Origin: Verrucomicrobiales bacterium
GTDB taxonomy: Bacteria > Verrucomicrobiota > Verrucomicrobiia > Verrucomicrobiales > DEV007
Assembly: GCA_016795385.1 (NCBI GenBank)
Contig: JAEUHI010000011.1
Location: 1-64,000, forward strand
Reading direction: 5' to 3'
DNA length: 64,000 nt
Shown: positions 32,879 through 41,265 of the stretch, one piece after another
Layout: each line of letters opens with the position of its first letter
Numbering within the stretch: position 1 is the first letter of the stretch
Translations under genes and position numbers: made by a program
Notes under the pieces: model-generated
What the model saw: the letters and a program-made list of their open reading frames with translations, nothing else
Databases searched by the model: none
Told to the model about the DNA's origin: nothing

Positions 32879-33664
32879 TCACTCGGTCCGGTGGGCCCGG
32901 AAAAACGCGCCGACCTTGCTGCCTTCGCCCTCTTTTTTGGAGGAAGTCGTCGGCTTCGAGGAGGTCGGCTTCGAGGAAGTCGTGGTGCGCGTCGTGGCAG
33001 CCGCGGGGCGCGCGGACGATCCTTGGATCCCCGCACGGATCTTGCGGCTCCAGGCGCGCATCGCCGCCTCCGTCTGCCCCCAACGCTCGAGACCATGCGG
33101 CTGGAATTTGCTGCCTTTGAATTGATCGACGATCGCGTAGACCTGGCGGCGGCTCGATGAATCCACCACTTCGGCCTCCACCGTCGTGCTGCCGGCGCCG
33201 GGAGTTTTGCCCGTCGCGAGCGAGACACCCGTCGTCAGCGCCGCGGCGTAGGGAAGGTAATTGAAAACGAAGACGGCCGGACGGCTCGGTTGAAGGTCTG
33301 TCAGGGTCGCGCGCACCGCGAGGGTATCGCGCCCGCGGCGATTGGTGATTTGATAGTGAGGGCTGAGTTCCTCCCGGAGGATCTCTTCGAATCGCTCGGC
33401 GAGTTGCTCGCTCTCCTGCCGGTTCGCCCGCTTCACATCGGGAGAAGCCTTCGGCTGCGAAACCTTCACGTCTTCAATGATCACCTTGCGGTATTTCTCG
33501 AGAGTGCGTGGGTCGCTCTGTTTCACCAGCGCCTTGTTCCCCAGCGCGCTGCTCTCCGATTGGAAGCCCCGGCTCGAACCGAGGTGCCGGGGTTTCGTGG
33601 TTTCCGTGGACTCGCACGCGGCGAAGAAAAGTGGCAGGATCAGGAGAGCGGCAGGGCGGTACAT
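32879..33664 (-). CDS. DUF3313-like lipoprotein
   Basis: The 261-residue product has a lipoprotein signal (MYRPAALLILPLFFAAC, lipid Cys at 17). A beta-rich domain follows, with KVIIEDVKVS, GRDTLAVRATLTDLQPSRPA and STTVEAEVVDSSSRRQVYAIVD, typical of the DUF3313 lipoprotein family. The C-terminal 50 residues are Thr/Ser/Lys-rich and low in complexity. Localisation is probably the periplasmic face of a membrane. Function is unknown; the family name is a visual call. Confidence 0.72.
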   Translation of the reverse strand: MYRPAALLILPLFFAACESTETTKPRHLGSSRGFQSESSALGNKALVKQSDPRTLEKYRKVIIEDVKVSQPKASPDVKRANRQESEQLAERFEEILREELSPHYQITNRRGRDTLAVRATLTDLQPSRPAVFVFNYLPYAAALTTGVSLATGKTPGAGSTTVEAEVVDSSSRRQVYAIVDQFKGSKFQPHGLERWGQTEAAMRAWSRKIRAGIQGSSARPAAATTRTTTSSKPTSSKPTTSSKKEGEGSKVGAFFRAHRTE

Positions 33665-33751
33665 GGTCCTTCACCTACCTTAAATAAATCCGCGCGGCAA
33701 TCCTCTTTTTCGCCACGATCGGATTTTTTCTGGAAATTTAGATCCAAAACG

Positions 33752-33793
33752 AAAAAACCCCGGAGCCTTTTCTGAACGGACTCCGGGGTTTTC
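33752..33793 (-). terminator. Rho-independent terminator of the initiator tRNA gene
   Basis: A 12-bp perfect stem (33754-33765 with 33781-33792) with a 15-nt loop lies directly after the tRNA 3' end. On the minus strand it is followed by a run of T residues. Confidence 0.85.
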
Positions 33794-33800
33794 AAAGAAG

Positions 33801-33874
33801 TTGCGGGAGTAGGATTTGAACCTACGGCCTTCAGGTTATGAGCCTGACGAGCTACCAGACTGCTCCATCCCGCG
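33801..33874 (-). tRNA. Initiator tRNA-Met (anticodon CAT)
   Basis: The 74-nt gene folds as a complete cloverleaf. The anticodon loop reads CTCATAA. The acceptor stem has the C1:A72 mismatch that distinguishes initiator from elongator tRNA-Met, with A73 as discriminator. The CCA end is not encoded. A strong terminator follows at once, so it is transcribed alone. Confidence 0.95.
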
Positions 33875-33985
33875 ATTAAAATTCGTTGGCGCAACCGGGA
33901 GATTACAGTCGCTGAGAACCCGGGGCCTGCAACCGATTTGTTTGGAAATTGGCCCATACACACTGCCACCTCTCTTTTCGCCACG

Positions 33986-35380
33986 TCATTCCCCCCGCCC
34001 CTCTCCGTTATCGTCCGGTTCGGTGCCGCTCCGAAAGAGGGCTGCGAAGCGGCGACGAAACGCCTCCTGCCGGTCTCCCCGGATCTGACGCAAGGTCGAC
34101 CCGGGCAGGATGGTCGCTCCGGGATACTTGCCCTTCTCCAAGCGCTGCGAAAGGTAGATCCCCGAATGTCCGCTGCAAAGAAAGGCGACCACGCAGGCCA
34201 TCGCGAGGTAGCCGGCCTGTTCCACGCCGAACAACTCGATGCCCATGAGGGTGGAGGCCAACGGGGTGTGGGTCGCCCCCGCAAAGATCGCGACGAATCC
34301 GAGCGCGGCGCACAAATCCACGGGCGCACCGAGCACGGTCGCGAGGGCATTGCCGAGCGCCGCACCGATGAAAAAGAGCGGAGTCACCTCCCCCCCCTTG
34401 AATCCGGCACTCAAGGTCACCGCCGTGAAGAGAATCTTCCACGCCCAAGCGAAAGGCTCTCCCGACGGTGCAGCGAGAAGGTTCGCGATCGTGAGATCGC
34501 CCGGATCGGCCGACCACACTCCGAGACCGAGATATTCGCGCGTCCCGGCGATCCCCACCAGCCCGATCACCGCGATCCCTCCGAGGAAGGGGCGCATGGG
34601 AGCCCACGGGATCCATCGTTTCCACCCCGCCTGCAGGAGATGGGTCACCTCGGAAAACAGCGCGCTCGCCAAACCGGCCGCGGCCCCGATCACGATGACT
34701 TTCCCGAGGAGGAGCAAATCCACGTGTCCGGAACTGGTCGTCAGGGAGGTGATGGCGTAGGCGGAGTGATGCGCGCCCCAGGCCTGGCACGTCCAATCCG
34801 CGATGAGACTGCCCAACAAACAAGGAATGAGCGCCTCGTAACGCATCCGGCCGATCAGGAGCACCTCGAGCGCGAAGACGGCACCCGCGAGCGGGGTTCC
34901 AAAGACCGCGCCGAATCCCGAGGCCACGCCGATCATCAATAGCAATCGCATCCGGACGGCATCGAAGCGGAAAAGACGACCGAACGCGCTCGCGATGCTG
35001 CCCCCCATCTGCACGGCGGTGCCTTCGCGTCCCGCCGATCCACCGCAGAGATGGGTCAGGACGGTCGCGAGCAGGATCATCGGTGCCATTCGCCTCGGCA
35101 CGCCATCGCCCGCCTCGTGGATCTGATCAAAGATGAGGTTGTTTCCCGCCTCGGCCGATGCACCCCAGCGATGGTAGGCCAGTCCCATCAGAAGTCCCGC
35201 TACCGGTAACAGATAGAGCAGCCAGGGGTGATCGAATCGGGCGGCGGTGGCCGCGTCGAGCGCCCGGAGGAACAAAGCACTGGCGGACCCGGCCGCGACG
35301 GCAACCGGCACGATCCAGAGCAGCCATATCACAACGGCCCGGATCGATGATGTGAAGTCGCGCCAGAGCAGCGGCGGCAT
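33986..35380 (-). CDS. CLC-family anion transporter, probably the fluoride/proton antiporter type
   Basis: The 464-residue multi-pass membrane protein has CLC hallmarks: GGSAGREGTAVQMGG with gating Glu119, GFGAVFGTPLAGAVFALEVL, and AGFKGGEVTPLFFIGAALG. The usual GSGIP selectivity motif is replaced by AGNNLIFDQIH (Asn80/Asn81 region), and GREGP by GREGT. Both changes are features of the CLC-F fluoride exporters. The start at MPPLLWRD is chosen because the upstream extension is not membrane-protein-like and would overlap the LysR gene region. Substrate is inferred from motif differences; chloride cannot be excluded. Confidence 0.85.
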   Translation of the reverse strand: MPPLLWRDFTSSIRAVVIWLLWIVPVAVAAGSASALFLRALDAATAARFDHPWLLYLLPVAGLLMGLAYHRWGASAEAGNNLIFDQIHEAGDGVPRRMAPMILLATVLTHLCGGSAGREGTAVQMGGSIASAFGRLFRFDAVRMRLLLMIGVASGFGAVFGTPLAGAVFALEVLLIGRMRYEALIPCLLGSLIADWTCQAWGAHHSAYAITSLTTSSGHVDLLLLGKVIVIGAAAGLASALFSEVTHLLQAGWKRWIPWAPMRPFLGGIAVIGLVGIAGTREYLGLGVWSADPGDLTIANLLAAPSGEPFAWAWKILFTAVTLSAGFKGGEVTPLFFIGAALGNALATVLGAPVDLCAALGFVAIFAGATHTPLASTLMGIELFGVEQAGYLAMACVVAFLCSGHSGIYLSQRLEKGKYPGATILPGSTLRQIRGDRQEAFRRRFAALFRSGTEPDDNGEGRGE

Positions 35381-35427
35381 GCGTGGTGGTTCCAAGGTCG
35401 GCAAGGTAGGTCGGAGCGGGAAGCCGA

Positions 35428-36369
35428 TCAATGCGAACTTTCCCCCGCCTTGGCGAGAGCCGCCGCGATGGCTCGGATCGCCGCATCCGTCACGCCGCGC
35501 ATCGCCATGTACCGCGGATTCCAATGCAACACGAGGCTGCGGGTGTGGTTGGCCAGAGGGGCGAAGGGCACCACGAGAATCCGACGCGTGTCGAACCCTG
35601 ACAAAGCCAGATTCGGAAGGATCGCGGCACAGCTTTCCCGGGCGACGAGCTGGCTCACCTGCAGCACGGACGCACATTCGAAGGCGGGCGCGAATCCAGG
35701 CGCGACCTTCTCCATCGCCAGACGGATCGCCTGATCGAGCCGACCACCATCGCGTCCTGTCGCAAAGGGAAGGGAACGCCAGACCGTGGGATCCGCGAGA
35801 TCCGCGGCCGAGGCTCCCTTGCGAAGAAGTCGACGCGGCACACACAAATGAAAGCTCAGGGAAACGATCGGGTGGGAATTCTTTTTGGAAGCGCCCGCGA
35901 TGGCATCGCGGCGCACCACCGCAAAGTCCACGCTCCCCTCACGGACCGCCTCGGCCAAGGCCTCGCTCCGAAACGAAGCAGTGCGCGGTCTCGCCCCCTC
36001 CAGGGAGGAGGCGATCGTTGGCAGGGCCGGAGTGACAAGCCACTCGAGCGTGCTCGCCGCTGATCCGAAGAGATACGACTTCGGCCTTTGCTCCATTTCA
36101 CACCGGAAATCATCGAGCCCCTGCAATTGATCCCGCACGAGCCGCGCGAGCCGCTCTCCCGGGGGCGTGAACACGAGCGATTTTCCGTGGCGCCGGGTGA
36201 GCTCCGTCCCGAAGAATTCCTCCAGCTCGCGGATCTGTCGGCTGATCTGGCTCTGACGGACGGGATCTCCGGGCGCCGCTTTCGCGATGCTGCCCGCACC
36301 GGCCATTTCCAAAAAACCGCGGAGCCGGTCGAGACTCAGGCCGCGCTTGGAGAAGAGGGAATCAAACAT
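35428..36369 (-). CDS. LysR-family transcriptional regulator
   Basis: The 313-residue protein has an N-terminal winged helix (RLRGFLEMAGAGSIAKAA ... QSQISRQIRELEEFFGTELTRR, about residues 16-57) and a two-lobed effector domain with FGSAASTLEWLVTPAL near residue 102. The helix-turn-helix is somewhat divergent, with GDPVRQSQISRQ in the recognition region. It lies 47 bp upstream of the CLC gene on the same strand and is divergent from the metallophosphatase gene. Either could be its target. Confidence 0.85.
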   Translation of the reverse strand: MFDSLFSKRGLSLDRLRGFLEMAGAGSIAKAAPGDPVRQSQISRQIRELEEFFGTELTRRHGKSLVFTPPGERLARLVRDQLQGLDDFRCEMEQRPKSYLFGSAASTLEWLVTPALPTIASSLEGARPRTASFRSEALAEAVREGSVDFAVVRRDAIAGASKKNSHPIVSLSFHLCVPRRLLRKGASAADLADPTVWRSLPFATGRDGGRLDQAIRLAMEKVAPGFAPAFECASVLQVSQLVARESCAAILPNLALSGFDTRRILVVPFAPLANHTRSLVLHWNPRYMAMRGVTDAAIRAIAAALAKAGESSH

Positions 36370-36436
36370 GATTACTTAGTAAGGAATATGATGTTTTCCG
36401 GTGTTTTCCAACCGATTTTCCATGCCACTCTTCTCC

Positions 36437-37399
36437 ATGATGAAACCCCAGAGTTACGATCTCATCGGAGACATCCACGGCCAACACGACAAGCTGGTGA
36501 CCGTGATGAACGCACTTGGATACACGCCCCGGAGCGACAATCCGCAGGACTTTGCAGGCTGGACCCACCCCAGGGGGCGGAAAGTGATCTTTCTCGGCGA
36601 CTACATCGACCGCGGACCAAAAATCCGGGAAGTGCTGCGCGAGGTCCGCGCCATGGTCGAGTCGGGCGACGCGCTCGCGATCATGGGCAACCACGAATAC
36701 AACGCGATCCTCTACCAGATGCCCGATGGAAAAGGAGGTTGGCTGCGCGCCCGCTGGGGTAAAAACAAGGACAACCACGCCAGAACGCTCGACGCATTCA
36801 GAGGTCGGGAAGACGAGTGGGCCGACTGGATCGAATGGATGAAGCGCCTCCCGATGTTTCTGGACCTCGGTGATCTCCGTGCCGTGCACGCGAGCTGGGA
36901 CGCGCGGATGATCGAACTGCTGCGCGGACAAGATACCGCCGGCGAGGACTTTCTCCGCGAGAGCACGGACAAAACATCCGCCGCCTATCGGGCCGTGGAG
37001 CATGTCCTCAAGGGACCGGAACTCGACCTTCCCGAGGGGAAATTCTATCTCGACAAGGAGAACGTCCGTCGGAGGCGGATCCGGGCGCGGTGGTGGGGAT
37101 TGCCCGAGGGCCCCATCTCCGTGGGGCAGCTCGCCATGCCTCTGCCCGTCGAGTTCGCGGACGAAGTATCGGCCGAAGTGGTGGGCCAACTTCCCAACTA
37201 TGGCCCGGATGAGCCGCCCGTCTTTTTCGGCCACTATTGGATGCCACCCCATCTGCCAAAGATCCCGCTCGCCCCGAACCTTGCCTCGCTCGACTACAGC
37301 GCCGGACTCGGGGAGTCGCCTCTGGTGGCTTACCGCTGGGATGGCGAGCGCGTCCTCCGCTCGGAGAAATTCATCCATCAAGCGACAGAAACTCCATGA
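36437..37399 (+). CDS. Metallophosphatase of the PPP/diadenosine-tetraphosphatase-like family
   Basis: The roughly 320-residue cytoplasmic enzyme has the calcineurin-like metal-binding series: DLIGDIHGQ (residues 7-15), FLGDYIDRG, IMGNHEYNA, AVHASWD and a final FGHYWMPP. The motif order is that of bacterial PPP-type phosphatases such as PrpA/ApaH relatives. The substrate (phosphoprotein or dinucleotide) is not determinable. Two adjacent ATG codons (36437 and 36440) can serve as the start. It is divergent from the LysR gene. Confidence 0.85.
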   Translation: MMKPQSYDLIGDIHGQHDKLVTVMNALGYTPRSDNPQDFAGWTHPRGRKVIFLGDYIDRGPKIREVLREVRAMVESGDALAIMGNHEYNAILYQMPDGKGGWLRARWGKNKDNHARTLDAFRGREDEWADWIEWMKRLPMFLDLGDLRAVHASWDARMIELLRGQDTAGEDFLRESTDKTSAAYRAVEHVLKGPELDLPEGKFYLDKENVRRRRIRARWWGLPEGPISVGQLAMPLPVEFADEVSAEVVGQLPNYGPDEPPVFFGHYWMPPHLPKIPLAPNLASLDYSAGLGESPLVAYRWDGERVLRSEKFIHQATETP

Positions 37400-37442
37400 G
37401 CCCTCTGGAGACTCCTGATGGAAAAAGCGCGGAGAGGAGGAC

Positions 37443-37680
37443 CGGGCTGCGCCCGATGCGCGGTGTGAGCTTCGCTGACTTGCGAGCGCTGTCGCGCCGC
37501 GGCGCGCGAAACCCGCTTCGCGGGTTCGAGTCGTGAGAGACTCTTGAGAGAACGGAGCGGACGGGATTATCGGGCTGCGCCCGATGCGCGATGTGAGCTT
37601 CGCTGACCTGCGAGCGCTGTCGCGCCGTGGCGCGCGAAACCCGCTTCGCGGGTTCGAGTCGTAGGAAACTCTTGAGAGAA
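37443..37680. repeat. 128-bp tandem duplication abutting the tRNA-Asp 3' end
   Basis: Copy 1 is 37443-37570. Copy 2 starts at 37571 and runs into the tRNA gene. The copies are nearly identical. Copy 1 ends with CGGAGCGGACGGGA, which is the 3' end of tRNA-Asp (minus strand) duplicated 128 bp away. Each copy also carries AACCCGCTTCGCGGGTT followed by CGAGTC, resembling a T-arm in the opposite orientation, and a near-perfect GCGCCG/CGGCGC palindrome. No gene is present between 37400 and 37680. Confidence 0.85.
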
Positions 37681-37754
37681 CGGAGCGGACGGGACTCGAA
37701 CCCGCGACCTCCGCCGTGACAGGGCGGCGTTCTAACCAACTGAACTACCGCTCC
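37681..37754 (-). tRNA. tRNA-Asp (anticodon GTC)
   Basis: The 74-nt gene has acceptor arms GGAGCGG and CCGCTCC with discriminator G73, a T-arm GCGGGTTCGAGTCCCGT and anticodon loop CTGTCAC. All four stems form. CCA is not encoded. Its 3' end is the boundary of the adjoining 128-bp repeat. Confidence 0.95.
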
Positions 37755-37942
37755 AACGGTAACACGGACAACTTACAAGGCTGGCCGGCTGGCGAGCGGG
37801 ACAGTAGACAAGAAAGCAGAATCGCGCAACAAAAAATGTTCGGGAAATCCGTTGCTTTCGAAAGGTTTCTGAGTAAACGTTCCGGCCCCCCGCGAACCGT
37901 CCATTTCCGGGCGGCACTTTAGACCCTTTTCTTGAGACAGCC

Positions 37943-38302
37943 ATGAATGTGATCAACAAAATCGAACGCGAGCAGATGAAGACCGATGTCCCGGATTTCG
38001 GTCCCGGCGACACCGTGAACGTGCACTCCCGCGTCGTCGAGGGTGGCAAAGAGCGCACCCAGATCTACAAGGGCATCGTCATCGGCCGTCACGGTTCGGG
38101 CATCAACGAAGCTTTCACGGTCCGCAAGATCTCGAATGGCGAAGGCGTCGAGCGCACCTTCCAGATCCACTCCCCCAAAACCGCGAAGGTCGAGATCCTC
38201 AAGCGTGGCAAGGTCCGCCGCGCCAAACTCACCTACCTCCGCAACCGCGTCGGCAAGGCTGCGACGAACCTCAAGACCCGCGAAGAGAAGTCGGAGGATT
38301 GA
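37943..38302 (+). CDS. rplS: 50S ribosomal protein L19
   Basis: The 119-residue protein has the L19 pattern: an N-terminal acidic helix, [61 protein letters not shown] and the basic tail [16 protein letters not shown]19 sits at the 30S/50S interface. It stands alone here, flanked by tRNA-Asp on the opposite strand and a strong terminator, rather than in the common rpsP-rimM-trmD-rplS operon. The C-terminal extension (KTREEKSED) is short and acidic. Confidence 0.97.
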   Translation: MNVINKIEREQMKTDVPDFGPGDTVNVHSRVVEGGKERTQIYKGIVIGRHGSGINEAFTVRKISNGEGVERTFQIHSPKTAKVEILKRGKVRRAKLTYLRNRVGKAATNLKTREEKSED

Positions 38303-38331
38303 TTCCCCGCTTCTTCCCTGACAAATTCACC

Positions 38332-38363
38332 AAAACGGCGGAGGCGACTCCGCCGTTTTTTTT
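38332..38363 (+). terminator. Rho-independent terminator of rplS
   Basis: A perfect 12-bp stem (38332-38343 with 38348-38359) closed by a GCGA tetraloop is followed by a T-run. It starts 30 nt after the rplS stop codon. Confidence 0.95.
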
Positions 38364-38412
38364 GTGCCCGACTCTCACCTTCCTGACACGGGAGAGGCGG
38401 GAGGTGCGCCGC

Positions 38413-39684
38413 TCAGCTTTCGTCGCCGCGACGGAGGGAGCGCACGTTGCCGAGCCAGGTGCAGGCGATCGCGGCGAGGAGGGCGGCTCCACCGAGACTC
38501 GTCGTCACGGGATGGAGCCCATTGGCCGGAAAGCGGACCGCCTCGACGGCGAATGAAACGATCGTGCCCAGATAAACCAGCCCGGCAAGGCCTCCGAAAA
38601 CATATCGACCGACGGTGGAATCGTTGTCGAAGGCAAGGGCGGCGGGCACGGTCGAGGCGATGAGACCGATCCCGGCCAGGAGGATCGGGGCATATCCCGA
38701 AAAGAATCCCCCTGCCCCGAGCACGAGTCCGGCGATCAGGGCACCACCCACCGCGATGCCTTGGTTCCGCTCTCCGGGCTTCAAAGCGAGCCGGGCGGAG
38801 CGATCGAGAAGGATGAGAAAATTCCCCACGCCGGGTGCGAGCCAGACCCACAGCACGAGGCCGAGCCACAGAATGGCGAGGAGCCCGGCATAGAGCGGAT
38901 TGATCTTTTCGAGATACCGGCGCGAAGCCTGGTAAACCAGATAGAATCCGATGATGATCAACCACTGCTTCCCACCGGTGAAGCGCTGCATGAAAAAGCA
39001 GTAGGAAAGATAGGCGCGATAAAAGACGGAACGCGCCCGAAAGGATTCGATGAGCCCTTCGCGGGCGGCATCGGACTCGGGATCGAGGCGCAAGGCCTCG
39101 CGGAAATGGGTCTCGGCCTGTCGGCGATCCCCGCGATGCAGGGCGGACCAACCTGCATTGACGTGGGCGAAACTGTCCTCGGGATCGGCCTCGAGGAGGC
39201 GGGCCACGGCGGCGGCATTGAGCTCGCTTTTACCCTGGAGGCGCAGGGTGTGGGCAAGGAGATTCGAGGCCATCGCGTTGTCAGGATCGGCCGCGAGAGA
39301 CCGCCGGCTCCACTCCTCCCCCTCGGCCCATCGCTCCATCGAGCAAAACGCGGCAGCTTTGGCGGCGAGGGTGAAGGAGTCGGAGGGATCGAGAGCCAGG
39401 GCACGATCGACCGCGGCGAGCGCCTCGCGCCCCCGATGCAGATCGGAAAGAATGAGGGATCGGAGCGAGTGGTAGAAGGGTTCGTCGGCCCGGAGACGGA
39501 TCGCGGCATCGACGGACTCGAGCGCGGTCTTCTTTTTTCCCGGCTGGTGCATCTGGCAGAGCGCGAGACGACCAAGCACGAAATCATTCTCAGGCTCGCG
39601 GGCGAGCACTCCGTAGAAACAGGCCTCGGCTTCCTCGAGCCGTCCCTGATCCTGTAACAACAATCCGTGTGCCAACTCGCTCAT
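38413..39684 (-). CDS. TPR-repeat membrane protein
   Basis: The 423-residue protein has an N-terminal soluble half of tetratricopeptide repeats (about residues 1-210; for example AHGLLLQDQGRLEEAEACFY and VNAGWSALHRGDRRQAETHF) and a C-terminal half with about six membrane helices (from about 240: WLIIIGFYLVYQ, GLLAILWLGLVLWVW, IAVGGALIAGLVLGAGGF and others). It probably anchors a protein-interaction scaffold at the inner membrane. No catalytic motif is seen. ATG 39684 begins the first TPR helix directly. The TPR-AAA gene lies 53 bp upstream on the same strand. Confidence 0.78.
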   Translation of the reverse strand: MSELAHGLLLQDQGRLEEAEACFYGVLAREPENDFVLGRLALCQMHQPGKKKTALESVDAAIRLRADEPFYHSLRSLILSDLHRGREALAAVDRALALDPSDSFTLAAKAAAFCSMERWAEGEEWSRRSLAADPDNAMASNLLAHTLRLQGKSELNAAAVARLLEADPEDSFAHVNAGWSALHRGDRRQAETHFREALRLDPESDAAREGLIESFRARSVFYRAYLSYCFFMQRFTGGKQWLIIIGFYLVYQASRRYLEKINPLYAGLLAILWLGLVLWVWLAPGVGNFLILLDRSARLALKPGERNQGIAVGGALIAGLVLGAGGFFSGYAPILLAGIGLIASTVPAALAFDNDSTVGRYVFGGLAGLVYLGTIVSFAVEAVRFPANGLHPVTTSLGGAALLAAIACTWLGNVRSLRRGDES

Positions 39685-39737
39685 GCCTGATCTGGAATCC
39701 CCTACTCTTTCATACAGGAGGGAAAGCCCGCTTGCCC

Positions 39738-41141
39738 TTATTTCTGAATCCCGAGGTAATGAAGGATGTCGTCGTAGAAACCGCTCTGGTTCGCGTAGAG
39801 GGCGTAATTTCTCGCACTCTCGAACCATTTCCGGGTGCTCGGTTTCACTTCCTTCGCGGCGCGGAGGAGATCCTTTTGCGTCACCGGCACGATCTTCCCG
39901 GTCTTCATCGCCTCGGCGAGCGCCCCTTCGATGGCCTGATCGAAGACGGCCTTGAGATCGGCGCCGGAGAAGTCCTTCACCTTTTTGGCGAGACCGTGGG
40001 GATCGAGTCCGGCGACGGGCTTGCCTTCCGCCATGATGCGGATGATCTGCTCGCGGGCCGGCTCGTCCGGCGGCGGCACGAAGATGAGCCGGTCGAACCG
40101 GCCCGGCCGGAGGAAGGCCGAATCCAGATGCCAGGGCGCGTTCGTCGCACCGAGGACAAGGACGCCATCATTCTTGGACGATTCACTGTCGAGCTCAGCG
40201 AGGAATTGGTTGATGAGGGTGCGTCCCGCGGAGGTGCGCATGTCCTTCCGATCAGCGGCCAAGGCGTCGACTTCATCGAAAAAGAGCACGGCGGGCGAAT
40301 TGCGCCGGGCCATCTCGAAGATCTCGTGGAGCTTCTCCTCGGACTTGCCGATCCACATGTCGAGGATCTGGTGGAGGCCGACGCTGAGGAATTTCGCCCG
40401 GATCTCGCCGGCGGTAGCCCGGCTGATCAGGGTCTTGCCGCATCCGGGTGGCCCGTAGAGGAGCACGCCTCCCCCGGCCTTCTTCCCATAGGCCTCGAAG
40501 AGTTCGCGATTCTCCATGGGATAGAGGATCTTCATGCGGATGTCTTCCTTCACCGACTCCATCCCGCCGACGCGACTGAAATCGACGTTGGGACGCTGCT
40601 CGAATTCGATTTCGAGATCGTTGTCATCGAAGGGATCGTCGTCGAAGTCCTCGTCATCGAAATCGGGGTCGTAAAAGGCGGAAGCCTGCCGATCGGCGTT
40701 GCGCTGCGGCGTGGGCTCGCGCGGCTCTTCGGCGGCCCGTTGCCCTCCGGCCTGACGGATTCGTTTCAGCAGATCCTCGTTTTTCACGGACGGATCGAGC
40801 CCGACGGCCCGATCATAATATTCCCGGGCCTCCCGGGCGCGGTTCTCGTTGAGGGAGAAGGAGGCGCGGAGGATCCAGGCCTGCGCGTAGTTTGGATATT
40901 CGGCGCAGACCTGTTCGACACGGAGGATCGCCTCGGAACCTCGCCCGTCGAGATCGAGGAGGCGGGCGATCTGGACGCGGGCGTGGGGATTGGTCGGATC
41001 GACGCGAAGGGCCGTCTCATAGGTCTCGCGGGCCTCTTCGAGACTGAACTGCTCGAGGTAGGCCTCACCGAGCATGAGGAGCAAGGGCACGTTCTCGGGC
41101 GAGAAGGCGAGGGCCTGCTTAAGTGAGGGGATGTCGGCCAT
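39738..41141 (-). CDS. TPR-AAA+ ATPase fusion
   Basis: The 467-residue protein couples TPR-like repeats (about 1-125; LGEAYLEQFSLEEARETYET) to an acidic linker (DPDFDDEDFDDDPFDDND, about 155-172) and one AAA+ module (about 190-430). The module has Walker A GPPGCGKT, Walker B LFFDEVDAL, sensor-1 VLGATNAPW and an arginine finger in FLRPGRFDR. It resembles Cdc48/FtsH-type AAA domains, without a protease or second AAA ring. A chaperone or remodelling role is likely; partners are unknown. It lies upstream of the TPR membrane protein and may be cotranscribed with it. Confidence 0.88.
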   Translation of the reverse strand: MADIPSLKQALAFSPENVPLLLMLGEAYLEQFSLEEARETYETALRVDPTNPHARVQIARLLDLDGRGSEAILRVEQVCAEYPNYAQAWILRASFSLNENRAREAREYYDRAVGLDPSVKNEDLLKRIRQAGGQRAAEEPREPTPQRNADRQASAFYDPDFDDEDFDDDPFDDNDLEIEFEQRPNVDFSRVGGMESVKEDIRMKILYPMENRELFEAYGKKAGGGVLLYGPPGCGKTLISRATAGEIRAKFLSVGLHQILDMWIGKSEEKLHEIFEMARRNSPAVLFFDEVDALAADRKDMRTSAGRTLINQFLAELDSESSKNDGVLVLGATNAPWHLDSAFLRPGRFDRLIFVPPPDEPAREQIIRIMAEGKPVAGLDPHGLAKKVKDFSGADLKAVFDQAIEGALAEAMKTGKIVPVTQKDLLRAAKEVKPSTRKWFESARNYALYANQSGFYDDILHYLGIQK

Positions 41142-41265
41142 GGCGAGGAGTCTGGTGGGGTGGCAAAGAAACGCGAATCGCCGAGGGGAAGCAAGTAACT
41201 TGGAGAAAGGATTTTCAGCCGATTGACTTCCACGGGGTGGCGATGGTCTAATGTGAGTCCGCCAC

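Noticed and set aside
37500..37540. Extra tRNA gene in the repeat
   Set aside because: Only a T-arm-like hairpin is present, with no acceptor or anticodon arms, so it is not a tRNA.
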